Shown here piece by piece: positions 55,815 to 64,000 of a stretch of 64,000 nt of DNA. Positions within the stretch are counted from its first letter, which is position 1. Each line of letters opens with the position of its first letter. The stretch spans positions 487,953 through 551,952 of the forward strand of contig CAWGTA010000013.1 in assembly GCA_963825305.1 (NCBI GenBank). The letters run 5' to 3'. Source of the DNA: PSRJ01 sp963825305 (lineage in GTDB: Bacteria; Acidobacteriota; Terriglobia; Bryobacterales; Bryobacteraceae). The notes below the pieces were generated by a model that worked only from the letters and a program-made list of their open reading frames with translations, had not been told where the DNA came from and made no database searches. A program made the position numbers and the translations under genes.

Positions 55815-56229
55815 GGAGCATAGCGCGCAAGTCATTCGTTGTGGAAGGACGCGCCGTGATTCAGGAGTAACGGCAGCCGGATTGGCTTCCCAAATCCTGT
55901 GTTGTACGGGTACGGAAAGTGAGCCTCCGCGGCGGCAATCCGACTCGCCGCGTCATCACAAACGAGGAGCTGGTTTGAGAACTTGGAGTCGAACACGATA
56001 CCTACTCGGATGCTGACGGCCCCGCGTGTCAATTCGGCGTCTGGATAACCAAAGACATCGTTGCACGCTGAAAATACTCAATGACAATGGGGCAGGAACC
56101 CCGCGCCCTTGAACATTGTGGTTGCCACGTTCGCTTTTCAGCCAGCACAGCGCATAAACCTTAATCGACGGCGACCGGCGACGGTTCCGCCATCGAATTC
56201 GATAGAGTCAGAAAAAGGAGATAACACCT
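55815..56229. other. intergenic
   Basis: A minus-strand frame (56032-55832) reads AAAEAHFPYPYNTGFGKPIR and LPLLLNHGASFHNE; this looks coherent and could be the end of a relic, but no family is recognised. AAGGAG at 56215 serves the bactofilin gene. Confidence 0.35.
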
Positions 56230-56703
56230 TTGTCCAGCATGCCCTTTAAAGCCCCAGAGCCGGATGGCACGCGCGGCCAGGCCAGCATCGGCAAAGCCGT
56301 GAAAATTTGTGGCCAGATTTACAGCAAAGAAGACCTGTACGTTGACGGCGATGTGGAAGGAAGCATCGAACTCCAGGAGCACGGGCTGACTATCGGCCCC
56401 AACGGAAAGGTGCGTTCCAACATCACGGCGCGGGAGGTCGTGATCCTGGGAAATGTTGAGGGTAACGTGGATGCCAGCGACAAGTTGGAAGTCCGCAAGG
56501 ACGCTAGGCTGGTAGGCGAGATTAAGACGGCGCGCATCGTGATAGAGGACGGCGCGTATTTCAAAGGAAGCATCGATATCGCGAAACCCGAACCGCCCAA
56601 GTCCTTCAGCTTGCAGCCTAAGGCGCAGGTAACGCCGGTCGCAGCCGTCACGCCCTTCAACTCGCAGAGCGCGGCCATGGTAACTAATGAACGCCTACAT
56701 TAA
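56230..56703 (+). CDS. bactofilin
   Basis: Polymer-forming cytoskeletal protein. 157 residues: short disordered N-terminus, then the right-handed beta-helix (KISGQ-type strands KAVKICGQIYSKEDLYVDGD, VEGSIELQEHGLTIGPNGKV, VVILGNVEGNVDASDKLEVR, ARLVGEIKTARIVIEDGAYF) and a disordered C-terminal tail. AAGGAG (56215-56220) lies 9 nt before TTG 56230 but 18 nt from the next ATG, so the TTG start is preferred; the truncated paralogue keeps the same arrangement. Confidence 0.9.
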   Translation: MSSMPFKAPEPDGTRGQASIGKAVKICGQIYSKEDLYVDGDVEGSIELQEHGLTIGPNGKVRSNITAREVVILGNVEGNVDASDKLEVRKDARLVGEIKTARIVIEDGAYFKGSIDIAKPEPPKSFSLQPKAQVTPVAAVTPFNSQSAAMVTNERLH

Positions 56704-56823
56704 GAAGCGAACAGCGTGAATCACCCGGCTAAGTCTGTGTCGGGTTAACTCGTGAGCAGAATCGGTAAACGCTAGGGTACCTCACCTTACCCTTCCAACG
56801 GACCGTCGGTGCGCATTTCCTTC

Positions 56824-57627
56824 TTAAAACGCAGACGTCCGGCATCGTGAAGCAAGTAGACCTGTCGCGAGGCTCAAATCAACATCAGCAATCAGCAGAC
56901 CTTCTACACCATATTGTTGATAACACTGCACAGTCCCGTCTGGCCGGATGACGGCTGACGTGGTCCCGGAGCCTTCACTCGCGCAGTTTACTGACGCGAA
57001 ATAGCACGTGTTCTCAGCAGCTCGGCACAGCATGGCCTTCTCATGAAACGTGTTCGCCGGATCTGCAAACGCGGACGGACGATAGCTCCCTATCTCCGCA
57101 ACGTGTGCGTGCGGGTGAAACACCACGTGCGCACCACGTCTGGCAGCCCAGCGGACAGTCTCCGGATAGCGCCAACCCTCGTGGCAGATAACGATACCAA
57201 AAGTGAGCGACCCAGCCTGGAACATTCGCCGGCCCTCACCTGCCACGTAAGTGGGCTCCTCAGACGGATCGATTTGCCCCTTGTCCTGCCAGCCCGCCAC
57301 TGTACCGTCAGAGTTGATCACAAGGGCGCTGATCAGCAGACCCCGGGTCGTTACCCTTTCCGTCCCGAGCACCACTGCTATGCCGGCGCTACGAGCGGAC
57401 GATGCCACTGTCGCCCAGGCATCATCGAGAAAAGCCTGATCGGGTACTGGCACGGCTCCTCCTGGCCACCGATAACCGGGCACAAAGCACTCAGCGAAGC
57501 AAATGACCTGCACCGCGCGACGGCCGGCTTCTGCGATAGCCTTCGTAGCGAGGTCCACAGACTCATCCGGCGTTGACGGAATGCGAGTGTTTGCGAGCGC
57601 GATGCGGGCAGTGGTTATCGGATCCAT
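56824..57627 (-). CDS. carbon-nitrogen hydrolase (nitrilase superfamily)
   Basis: 267 residues from ATG 57627 (the frame opens earlier at 57657). The catalytic triad is visible: Glu in CFAECFVPGYRW, Lys in WQDKGQIDPSEE, Cys in FGIVICHEGWRYPE. Length and order match amidase-type members (e.g. omega-amidase, N-carbamoyl-amino-acid hydrolase) more than true nitrilases. Cytoplasmic. Stands alone on the minus strand; substrate unknown. Confidence 0.88.
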   Translation of the reverse strand: MDPITTARIALANTRIPSTPDESVDLATKAIAEAGRRAVQVICFAECFVPGYRWPGGAVPVPDQAFLDDAWATVASSARSAGIAVVLGTERVTTRGLLISALVINSDGTVAGWQDKGQIDPSEEPTYVAGEGRRMFQAGSLTFGIVICHEGWRYPETVRWAARRGAHVVFHPHAHVAEIGSYRPSAFADPANTFHEKAMLCRAAENTCYFASVNCASEGSGTTSAVIRPDGTVQCYQQYGVEGLLIADVDLSLATGLLASRCRTSAF

Positions 57628-57657
57628 TATCCAGAGCTTTTTGAGCTTAACACCCAC

Positions 57658-57934
57658 ATGGTCCTCAAAACGGCGAGGTGTTTAGTTTGCGGGGCGCCGC
57701 GCGGATTAGTCTCGCGAGTCGGCATCGCAAAGCGAATCCACGCGTCGATGGCGTAGCGTTGGAGACGGGTGCGGCGGCCTTTCTCGGTCTTAATCGGGTC
57801 ACCGGCGACCCGCTTATTTCAAAAGCCGGGCACGGCGTGTCGCAGCAAGGCCGTCCAGGCCGTTAAGAGCTTTTTGCGAGTCTGCTATAGCAATTCACCG
57901 CCGAAACCAGGCAGCGACAGCGCCTCTGGCCCGA
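57658..57934. other. intergenic
   Basis: No gene, tRNA or repeat recognised between the nitrilase start and the promoter at 57935. Confidence 0.4.
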
Positions 57935-57963
57935 TTGACGCCCATTTGCGTATAGGCTAGTAT
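57935..57963 (+). promoter_or_regulatory. promoter of the DUF1592 cluster
   Basis: TTGACG (57935-57940), 17-bp spacer, TAGTAT (57958-57963). The -10 ends 9 nt before ATG 57973 and there is no ribosome site, so transcription should start at or just before the start codon. Confidence 0.65.
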
Positions 57964-57972
57964 TCTTGCGAC

Positions 57973-60445
57973 ATGGCTTTTCGATCAATGGTTTGGACCT
58001 GTCTCGCCGTTGCGTCGCTTGTTGCCATTCCAATAATTCTATGGGGTGACGATCCAATCGCAGGGAAGTCGGTACCGGGGACGGCAGCGACCCACACGCC
58101 GGCAGCGAGAGCGTTGATTCAGCAGTATTGCATTGGCTGTCACAACGTAAAGCTCAAGACAGCTGGCATTGCGTTGGATGTCGCCGATCTCGAGCGCATC
58201 GGGGACCGTCCGGATTTCTGGGAAAAAGTGGTCCGTAAGCTTCGCACCGGCGAAATGCCCCCCTCCGGAATGCCGCGGCCGGACAAAGCCACGTATGCCA
58301 GTGTCACGGCGGAACTCGAAACAGCGCTGGATGCTGCGGCGGCGGCCCAGCCGAATCCGGGGCGCGTCCCGGTACATCGATTGAACCGAGCGGAGTATGC
58401 TGCTGCCGTCCGGGACTTGCTCGGCCTGAAGATCGATGCAAAGGCGCTGCTTTCGGCCGATGACAGCGATCAGGAAGGCTTCGACAACGTTGCGAGTGTA
58501 CTTTCGGTATCGCCGGTACTGTTGGAGAACTACCTTTCGGCTGCGCATACCATCAGCCGGCTTGCCATAGGCGATCCCACCCTGCCTCCCAGCGTCGAAA
58601 CCGTTAAGTACGCCAAGCTGTTTCTGCAAGATGACCAAGTGGGCGACGATCTGCCCTTCGGGTCGCAGGGCGGCGGCCTGATCCGGCACCAATTCCCCCT
58701 GGACGGGGAATACACGATCAAAGTTCGGCTTCGCCGCCAATTCTACGAGTACATTGTCGGGCTGGGTGAGCCGCACCAGGTCGATATCCGTCTGGACGGG
58801 GTTCGTCTGAAGCGCGTCACTGTGGGTGGTGAAGACCACGGCCTGACCATGCCCGAAGGTTTCGCCGGTAACACGCAAGGTTCTCCGGAGTTTGAAGTCT
58901 ACATGCACACGGCCGACGCGGGTCTTGAAGTGCGAGTTCCGGTTAAAGCCGGTGAACACGAGGTTGGAGTCTCTTTCGTGAAACGGTACTGGGAGCCGGA
59001 AGGCGTTCTGCAACCACCGCAGATCGGTTTTGCGCGCACCACCAATGAGTACTACCACGGGAATCCGGCGGTCGAATTTGTGATGATCGGGGGGCCTTAC
59101 GGCACGGTTTCGCACGGCGATTCGCCGAGCCGCCGGAAGATATTTGTTTGCACGCCGAATGCTCCTGCCACGGAAGAGCCCTGCGCGCGGAAGATTCTTT
59201 CTTCACTGGCCACTCGCGCGTACCGGCGTCCCGTTAGCGACGAGGATTTGAACCCACTACTCGATTTCTACCGGTCAGGCCGGGCAGAAAAGGACTTCGA
59301 TACGGGGATTCAGAGAGGGCTGGAGCGCATCCTGGCGGCGCCTAGCTTCTTGTTTCGCGTGGAAGGCATGCCGGCGAATGCCAAGACCGATTCGCCTTAC
59401 CGGTTGCAGCGACCTGAATGTGGCATCCCGCTTGTCTTTCTTTCTTTGGAGCAGCGCCCCCGACGAGGAACTCCTGAATCTGGCTATTCGTGGACGTCTG
59501 AATGATCCCAAGGTGCTCGAACAGCAGGTGCAGCGAATGTTGCACGACGCACGTTCGCAGGCTCTTGTGGACGGCTTCGCGAATCGCTGGCTGGGACTGA
59601 GCAAGCTGGCCGGCATTGTTCCGGACACCGATCTCTATAGGGAATTCGATGAGAGCTTGCGCGAGGCCATGGCGAAGGAAACCCAGCTTTTCGTCGCCAG
59701 TCAGCTACAAGAAAACCGTAGCATCGTGGAACTGGTGACCGCCAATTATAGTTTTGTGAACGAACGGCTGGCCAGGCACTACGGCATCCCCGATATTTAT
59801 GGACCCCGTTTTCGCCGGGTCGAATTCGCGGACGGCATGCGCGGGGGTCTTCTGGGGCAAGCCAGCGTGCTGGCGGTGACCTCCTATCCGAACCGGACTT
59901 CCGTGACTCTGCGCGGCAGGTGGTTGCTTGCGAATCTCTTGGGCGCTCCTCCTCCGCCGCCCCCTCCGGATGTTCCCGCTCTGAAAGACCCCGGTCAGGA
60001 CGGTCAGCCGCAATCGTTGCGGCGGAGAATGGAACTCCATCGCCAGTCCCCCGTTTGCGCTTCCTGCCACCAGCGCATGGACCCTATGGGCTTTGCATTG
60101 GAGAATTTTGACGCGCTTGGGAAATGGCGCACCGAAAGTGACGGGGCACCGATCGACGCCGCCGCCTCCTTGCCGGACGGCACGCGCTTCGAAGGGATCG
60201 TGGGCTTGCGCCAGTTGATCGGAAGCCACAAGGAAGATTTCGTTCGTACCTTCACCGAGAAGCTTTTGGCGTACGCGATCGGCCGCGGTATCGAACCTTC
60301 GGACTATCCCGCTATCCGGAAGATTACGCGCGATGCCGCGTCACAAGGGTATCGATGGTCTGCCATCATATGGGGAGTGGTGAACAGCCCGGCGTTTAAT
60401 ATGGGTGTTGGTACAAGCGAGAAGGTTCTGGCTGCGAGGCAATAA
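57973..60445 (+). pseudogene. DUF1592-type haem protein, one frameshift
   Basis: Large exported protein of the planctomycete/acidobacterial DUF1587-DUF1592-DUF1588-DUF1585 type. Signal peptide, CIGCH haem motif near 55, FWEKVVRKLRTGEMPPSGMP, LNRAEYAAAVRDLLGL, then at DSPYRL (about 59400) the frame shifts and continues as SDLNVASRLSFFLWSSAPDE through SYPNRTSVTLRGRWLLANLL and CASCHQRMDPMGFALENFDA to 60445. No stops occur inside either part, so one base was lost or gained, or the sequence has an error. Usually paired with DUF1552, as here. Confidence 0.82.
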
Positions 60446-60456
60446 GGGGCTCACAC

Positions 60457-61794
60457 ATGATGATCACTAAGAAGGCCATTTCGCGCCGTGCGATGTTACG
60501 GGGACTTGGTGCCACCGTCGCATTGCCTTTGCTCGATAGTATGGTGCCGGCGCTGTCCGCAGCCACCAAGGCGGTCAACCGTTTCGGTGTGGTCTACGTG
60601 CCGAACGGCATGATCATGCAAAACTACCTGCCAGCAATGGACGGGCCGGACTATGTGATGACGCCCACCTTGAGCGCACTGGAACCTTTGCGCGAGCACT
60701 TCCAGGTGTTGAGTGGCCTGAATTGCATCCCCACACCTGGAAGGCCCGGCGGTGCACATGCGAAAGCGAGTACTCGCTTCCTGACGGACATCTCGCCGCC
60801 CACTAGTGAAACCTGGCTGGACGCCGGAATTTCGGTCGATCAGATTCTGGCTCAGGAGACCGGCAAATATACGCAACTGGCATCGCTTGAGCTGGCGATT
60901 GAGTCGGGTGAAACGGCTGGCAGTTGCGACACGGGTTATGCCTGCCCCTATACCAACACCCTTAGTTGGAAAGGTCCCGCCACGCCTCTCCCGACGCAAA
61001 ATAATCCGCGCCTGGTGTTTGAGCGCCTGTTCGGCGACAGCAGCAGTACCGACCCAAAGGAGCGACTGGGGCGCATGCGCCTGCAGAAAAGCATTCTGGA
61101 TTCCGTCACCGAGGAGGTTTCGCATCTCCAGGGTGCACTTCCGCAAGGCGATCGGACCAAGCTTACCGAGTACCTCGATGCCATCCGTGGTGTGGAGCGC
61201 CGCATCCAGAATACGGAAAAAGAGAATCGAGAGGTTCCTTTAGTCGAGCATCCCACAGGAATCCCGTCCAATTGGGAAGATCATGTCCAATTGATGTTCG
61301 ATTTGATGGTTTTGGCTTATCAAAGCGATCTCACTCGTGTCATCACTCTTATGGTGGGTCACGAGCAGAGCGGAATGACCTATCCGCAGATCGGCGTGGC
61401 GGACGCGCATCACCCGATTTCGCACCACCAGCGCGAACCAGAGAAAGTCGCCAAGGTGGCCAAGATCAACGCCTATCACGTCAGAATGTTTGCCTCTCTG
61501 CTGGAGAAACTGCGCAACACTCCCGACGGCGATGGCATGCTGCTAGACCACATGACGATGATTTATGGGGCGGGGATCGCGGATAGCAACGCGCATGCAA
61601 CAGTGAACATTCCGTTCTTGTTGGCCGGTGGCGGCGCGGGCAACTTGAAGGGTGGCCGCCACACAAACCTCAAGGGTGTTCCTTTGGCGAATCTACACCT
61701 CACGCTCATGGATCAGTTCGGCGTGAAGTGGGAGCGTATTGGGGATAGCACGGGGAGAGTCGAGCCGGGCCTGCTCACTCTGGGCCGGTCATGA
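60457..61794 (+). CDS. DUF1552-family protein, Tat-exported
   Basis: 445 residues. Tat leader ISRRAMLRGLGATVALPLLD, then the DUF1552 body: GVVYVPNGMIMQNYLP, LSGLNC, GGAHAKASTRFLT, SVDQILA, LIVLAYQSDLTRV-type helix, VGHEQSGM, and the C-terminal NAHATVNIPFLLAGGGAG. The family is always found beside DUF1592 genes and is thought to process or degrade polymers, but no reaction is proven. Stop overlaps the ankyrin gene start (ATGAGAC). Confidence 0.9.
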   Translation: MMITKKAISRRAMLRGLGATVALPLLDSMVPALSAATKAVNRFGVVYVPNGMIMQNYLPAMDGPDYVMTPTLSALEPLREHFQVLSGLNCIPTPGRPGGAHAKASTRFLTDISPPTSETWLDAGISVDQILAQETGKYTQLASLELAIESGETAGSCDTGYACPYTNTLSWKGPATPLPTQNNPRLVFERLFGDSSSTDPKERLGRMRLQKSILDSVTEEVSHLQGALPQGDRTKLTEYLDAIRGVERRIQNTEKENREVPLVEHPTGIPSNWEDHVQLMFDLMVLAYQSDLTRVITLMVGHEQSGMTYPQIGVADAHHPISHHQREPEKVAKVAKINAYHVRMFASLLEKLRNTPDGDGMLLDHMTMIYGAGIADSNAHATVNIPFLLAGGGAGNLKGGRHTNLKGVPLANLHLTLMDQFGVKWERIGDSTGRVEPGLLTLGRS

Positions 61795-63312
61795 GACTGC
61801 GGTTATTTCTCGAGTGCGTCCCTGTGCTGGGCATTGCCATCGCGCATGGCCTTGCCGCAACTCCGGATTTGCGTCTGATTCGGGCCATAAAGAGCCACGA
61901 TGACGCTTCGGCGCGTACACTGATCGGCCAGCATGCTGACGTGAATGCGCAGCAAGGAGATGGCGCCACCGCACTGCATTGGGCCGCTTATAACGACAAT
62001 CTCAGCGATGGCGGATGCATTGATTCGCGCTGGAGCGCGCGTCGATACGGCTAACGATCTCGGCTCTACAGCGCTGCACTTGGCCTGCAATAACCGGAGC
62101 TCCGCGATTGTCGATCGGCTCTTGGCCGCCAAGGCTAACCCGAACGCCAAACTGCTCAATGGGGAAACCGTGCTGATGACATGCGCACGCGCGGGAAACG
62201 CCGACGCCGTTAAGGCGCTACTGGTCCACGGTGCCGATGCCAAGGCCAGGGAGCCTGAGCACTATCAAACAGCGCTCATGTGGGCCGCCGCCAACAGCCA
62301 CCCCGACGTGACGGCGTTACTCATCGAATTCGGCGCAGATGTCCGTGCCCGTTCCCGCTCCTACTCGCAGACCGTGGTCGGCGAACAGACGCAAAGAGCA
62401 GGCAGGGAAGAGTTGAACTATAGGGTAATGCGGGGAGGTAGCACACCACTGCTGTTTGCAGCGCGCTCGGGCGATGCGCAATCCGCCAAACTGCTACTGG
62501 CGGCGGGCGCGGACGCGAACGACTCGCTACCCGATGGCACTGGCGCGCTGGTGCTCGCCGCCCACAGCGGCCACAGAGGGGTGGCGTTGGCTTTGCTTGA
62601 CAAGGGTGCGGATCCGAACGATCTGGGCATCGGTTACACCGCCTTGCATGCGGCGATTCTCAGAAGCGATCTTGATCTGGTAAAAGCGCTGCTGGCACAC
62701 GGGGCAAATCCAAACATCCGCATGACCAAAGCGACACCCGTGCGCCGCAATTCCACGGATTATTTTCTGCTGGCGCCGCTGATCGGCATAACTCCCTATC
62801 TGCTTGCGGCGAAATTCTTGGAGCCTCAGATTATGCAGGCTCTCGTCGCGGGCGGCGCCGATCCCAAAATCACCATGCCGGATGGCGCGACGGCCTTGAT
62901 GTTAGCCGCCGGCACGGACTCCCCGACCTATGAAGACCGCCGGGGGATTAATGTGATCGACTTCGGAAAAGTGGAACCGGAAAGCAAGGTCCTGCCTGCC
63001 GTACAGGCCGCTTGGACCGCCAACGGGGACGTGACCGCTGCCGATAAGATGGGAAATACCGCAGTGCATGCGGCCGTGACCCATCGCTACGCGACGGTGG
63101 TCCAGTTTCTTGCCGATCACGGCGCGGACGTGAACGCCCGGAATAGAGACGGTGTAACACCCCTGGCGCTTCTGGGAACTCCACAAAAAAGCACCGAAAA
63201 ACCGGCGGCTCTAACATCCGCAGGCGTGGCGAGTCCGGCGAGTGGCCTCGCCGATGAGCCCGCATCCGACCGAATCGCCGCACTGCTGCAAAAGCTGGGC
63301 GCGACGAAATAG
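61791..63312 (+). pseudogene. exported ankyrin-repeat protein, one frameshift
   Basis: ATG 61791 overlaps the DUF1552 stop. Signal peptide (AIAHGLAATPD), first ankyrin repeat (DLRLIRAIKSHDDASARTLI, DGATALHWAAYNDNL), then a shift near 61995 to AMADALIRAGARVDTANDLG, TALHLACNNRSSAIVDRLLA and at least six more repeats to 63312. Consensus TALHxAA...VxxLLxxGAD is clear throughout. Third member of the cluster; periplasmic ankyrin proteins often bind partner enzymes. The two parts overlap by about 110 bp in different frames. Confidence 0.82.
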
Positions 63313-63357
63313 CTGCCGGCTCGCGCTGATCAGCGGCGAGTGGTATCTTTTCCTTCA

Positions 63358-63480
63358 TGCCTACACGCATTCTCTATGGTGCTCGCGTGCGCCGCGCAGT
63401 GGGCGGTGGCAGCAGACGCCACATGGCCCGAGTATCTGGGCGGGAGCACCAACCAGGGATGGTCGAGCGAAAACGAAAGC
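63358..63480 (+). pseudogene. PQQ-dependent dehydrogenase-like N-terminal relic
   Basis: ATG 63358 reads MPTRILYG, then in the -1 frame CAAQWAVAADATWPEYLGGS and TNQGWSSEN: signal peptide and the opening WxEYLGG of quinoprotein dehydrogenases. The rest of the ~600-residue protein is absent. In related clusters such a gene follows the DUF1552/ankyrin genes. Confidence 0.5.
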
Positions 63481-63579
63481 GAGGGACGATACATCCGCTT
63501 TAGAACACGAATCAGCCAGGGCTCACGACCTGTTGCCAGACGTTTTCGTTGGCGGGTCCGATCAGCCTTTCTGGTAACC

Positions 63580-64000
63580 TAACGAAGCCACGCCCCATAC
63601 CACTTTAATGGCTTTCTCCCCACGACCCGCCGCCGGCCTTCCGCGGTTGCGCCCATGAGGGTGACGGGGGGACTGTGGACAGGCTGTCGATCGGGGCGAC
63701 TGAATCGAGTGTACGCGAGCTCTCTGCAAGCGGGGGGTTCAGGAAGATCCCGAGCGGCAGTCCGGGGCCGGCGTACTGGCGAGTAACCACGCTCCCATGA
63801 AAGCCTGCCCACGGAATCCGGTATCGGTGGAGGCCACCGGCGTGCTGCTGACCTTGGAACTGACGCCATTGTGGTTCAGATATTTTCAGCAATGCCGACC
63901 GAGTCGCCTTCGGGGTCGTCGAAGCGAGCCGAATCTCGAGTTGGCGCTCGGACCCACCCAATGCCGCCGGCGCGGAGAATCTTCCGTAAATTCTCTATTT
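63580..64000. other. window end, no gene recognised
   Basis: Minus- and plus-strand frames (e.g. 63961-63605) read as low-information Arg/Ser/Pro-rich sequence without domains. A gene entering from the right cannot be excluded. Confidence 0.35.

Overview
The window looks like a piece of an acidobacterial chromosome, most like the Solibacter/Bryobacter group. The signs are families expanded in that group: an exported TIGR03435-type protein, an ADOP-type duplicated FtsX permease, an Oar-like TonB receptor with an N-terminal carboxypeptidase-regulatory domain, a CRTAC1/ASPIC-UnbV protein, a DUF1592/DUF1552/ankyrin cluster, exported DinB-like and serine-hydrolase proteins, and PadR regulators. 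This is recognition of family motifs by eye; no search was run.

1-22 kb is dense, orderly and mostly intact. It holds a sugar-phosphate isomerase (kdsD-like) divergent from an exported 5'-nucleotidase, an iron-type alcohol dehydrogenase, ftsK translationally coupled to uppP, and a three-gene PadR operon with a visible operator. These are followed by an SDR/ROK pair, a run of plus-strand exported proteins (TIGR03435, a cytochrome/copper-monooxygenase-like protein, the ADOP permease, a DinB-like protein, an alpha/beta hydrolase, a serine hydrolase) and selA. Intergenic gaps of the first 10 kb carry a REP-like hairpin family, including a tandem 85/86-bp array.

22-28 kb begins with an intact tRNA-Pro(CGG) whose 3' end is overlapped by a tyrosine recombinase. 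A degenerate 35-bp copy of the tRNA 3' end lies 1.9 kb further on, so a small tRNA-integrated element (integrase plus AlpA-like HTH) is likely. It is followed by a gene-poor stretch with five copies of a short dyad motif and then a family of exported proteins broken by several frameshifts.

28-39 kb is bounded by two ~255-bp repeats in inverted orientation, each carrying a 3' fragment of a tRNA-Asn. Between them lie a DsrE-like protein, an L,D-transpeptidase, a YCII protein, two overlapping transglutaminases, a TPR protein and a CRTAC1 protein, mixed with relics (PadR, RND pump, small genes).

39-57 kb is a mosaic of mobile-element debris: a DUF3489 gene beside a broken serine recombinase, a truncated bactofilin and its intact paralogue 14 kb away, a broken and an intact TonB receptor in tandem, an IS6-type relic, a response-regulator/TIR fusion cut by a transposase relic, and an integrase fragment. 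Interspersed are intact genes (beta-propeller-like exported protein, cupin, Tat-exported flavoprotein, bactofilin, nitrilase).

57-64 kb carries the DUF1592 - DUF1552 - ankyrin cluster under a near-consensus promoter, with a frameshift in the first and third genes, and the start of a PQQ-dehydrogenase-like relic. Frameshifts without stop codons in several otherwise coherent genes mean that sequence error must be excluded before calling them pseudogenes.
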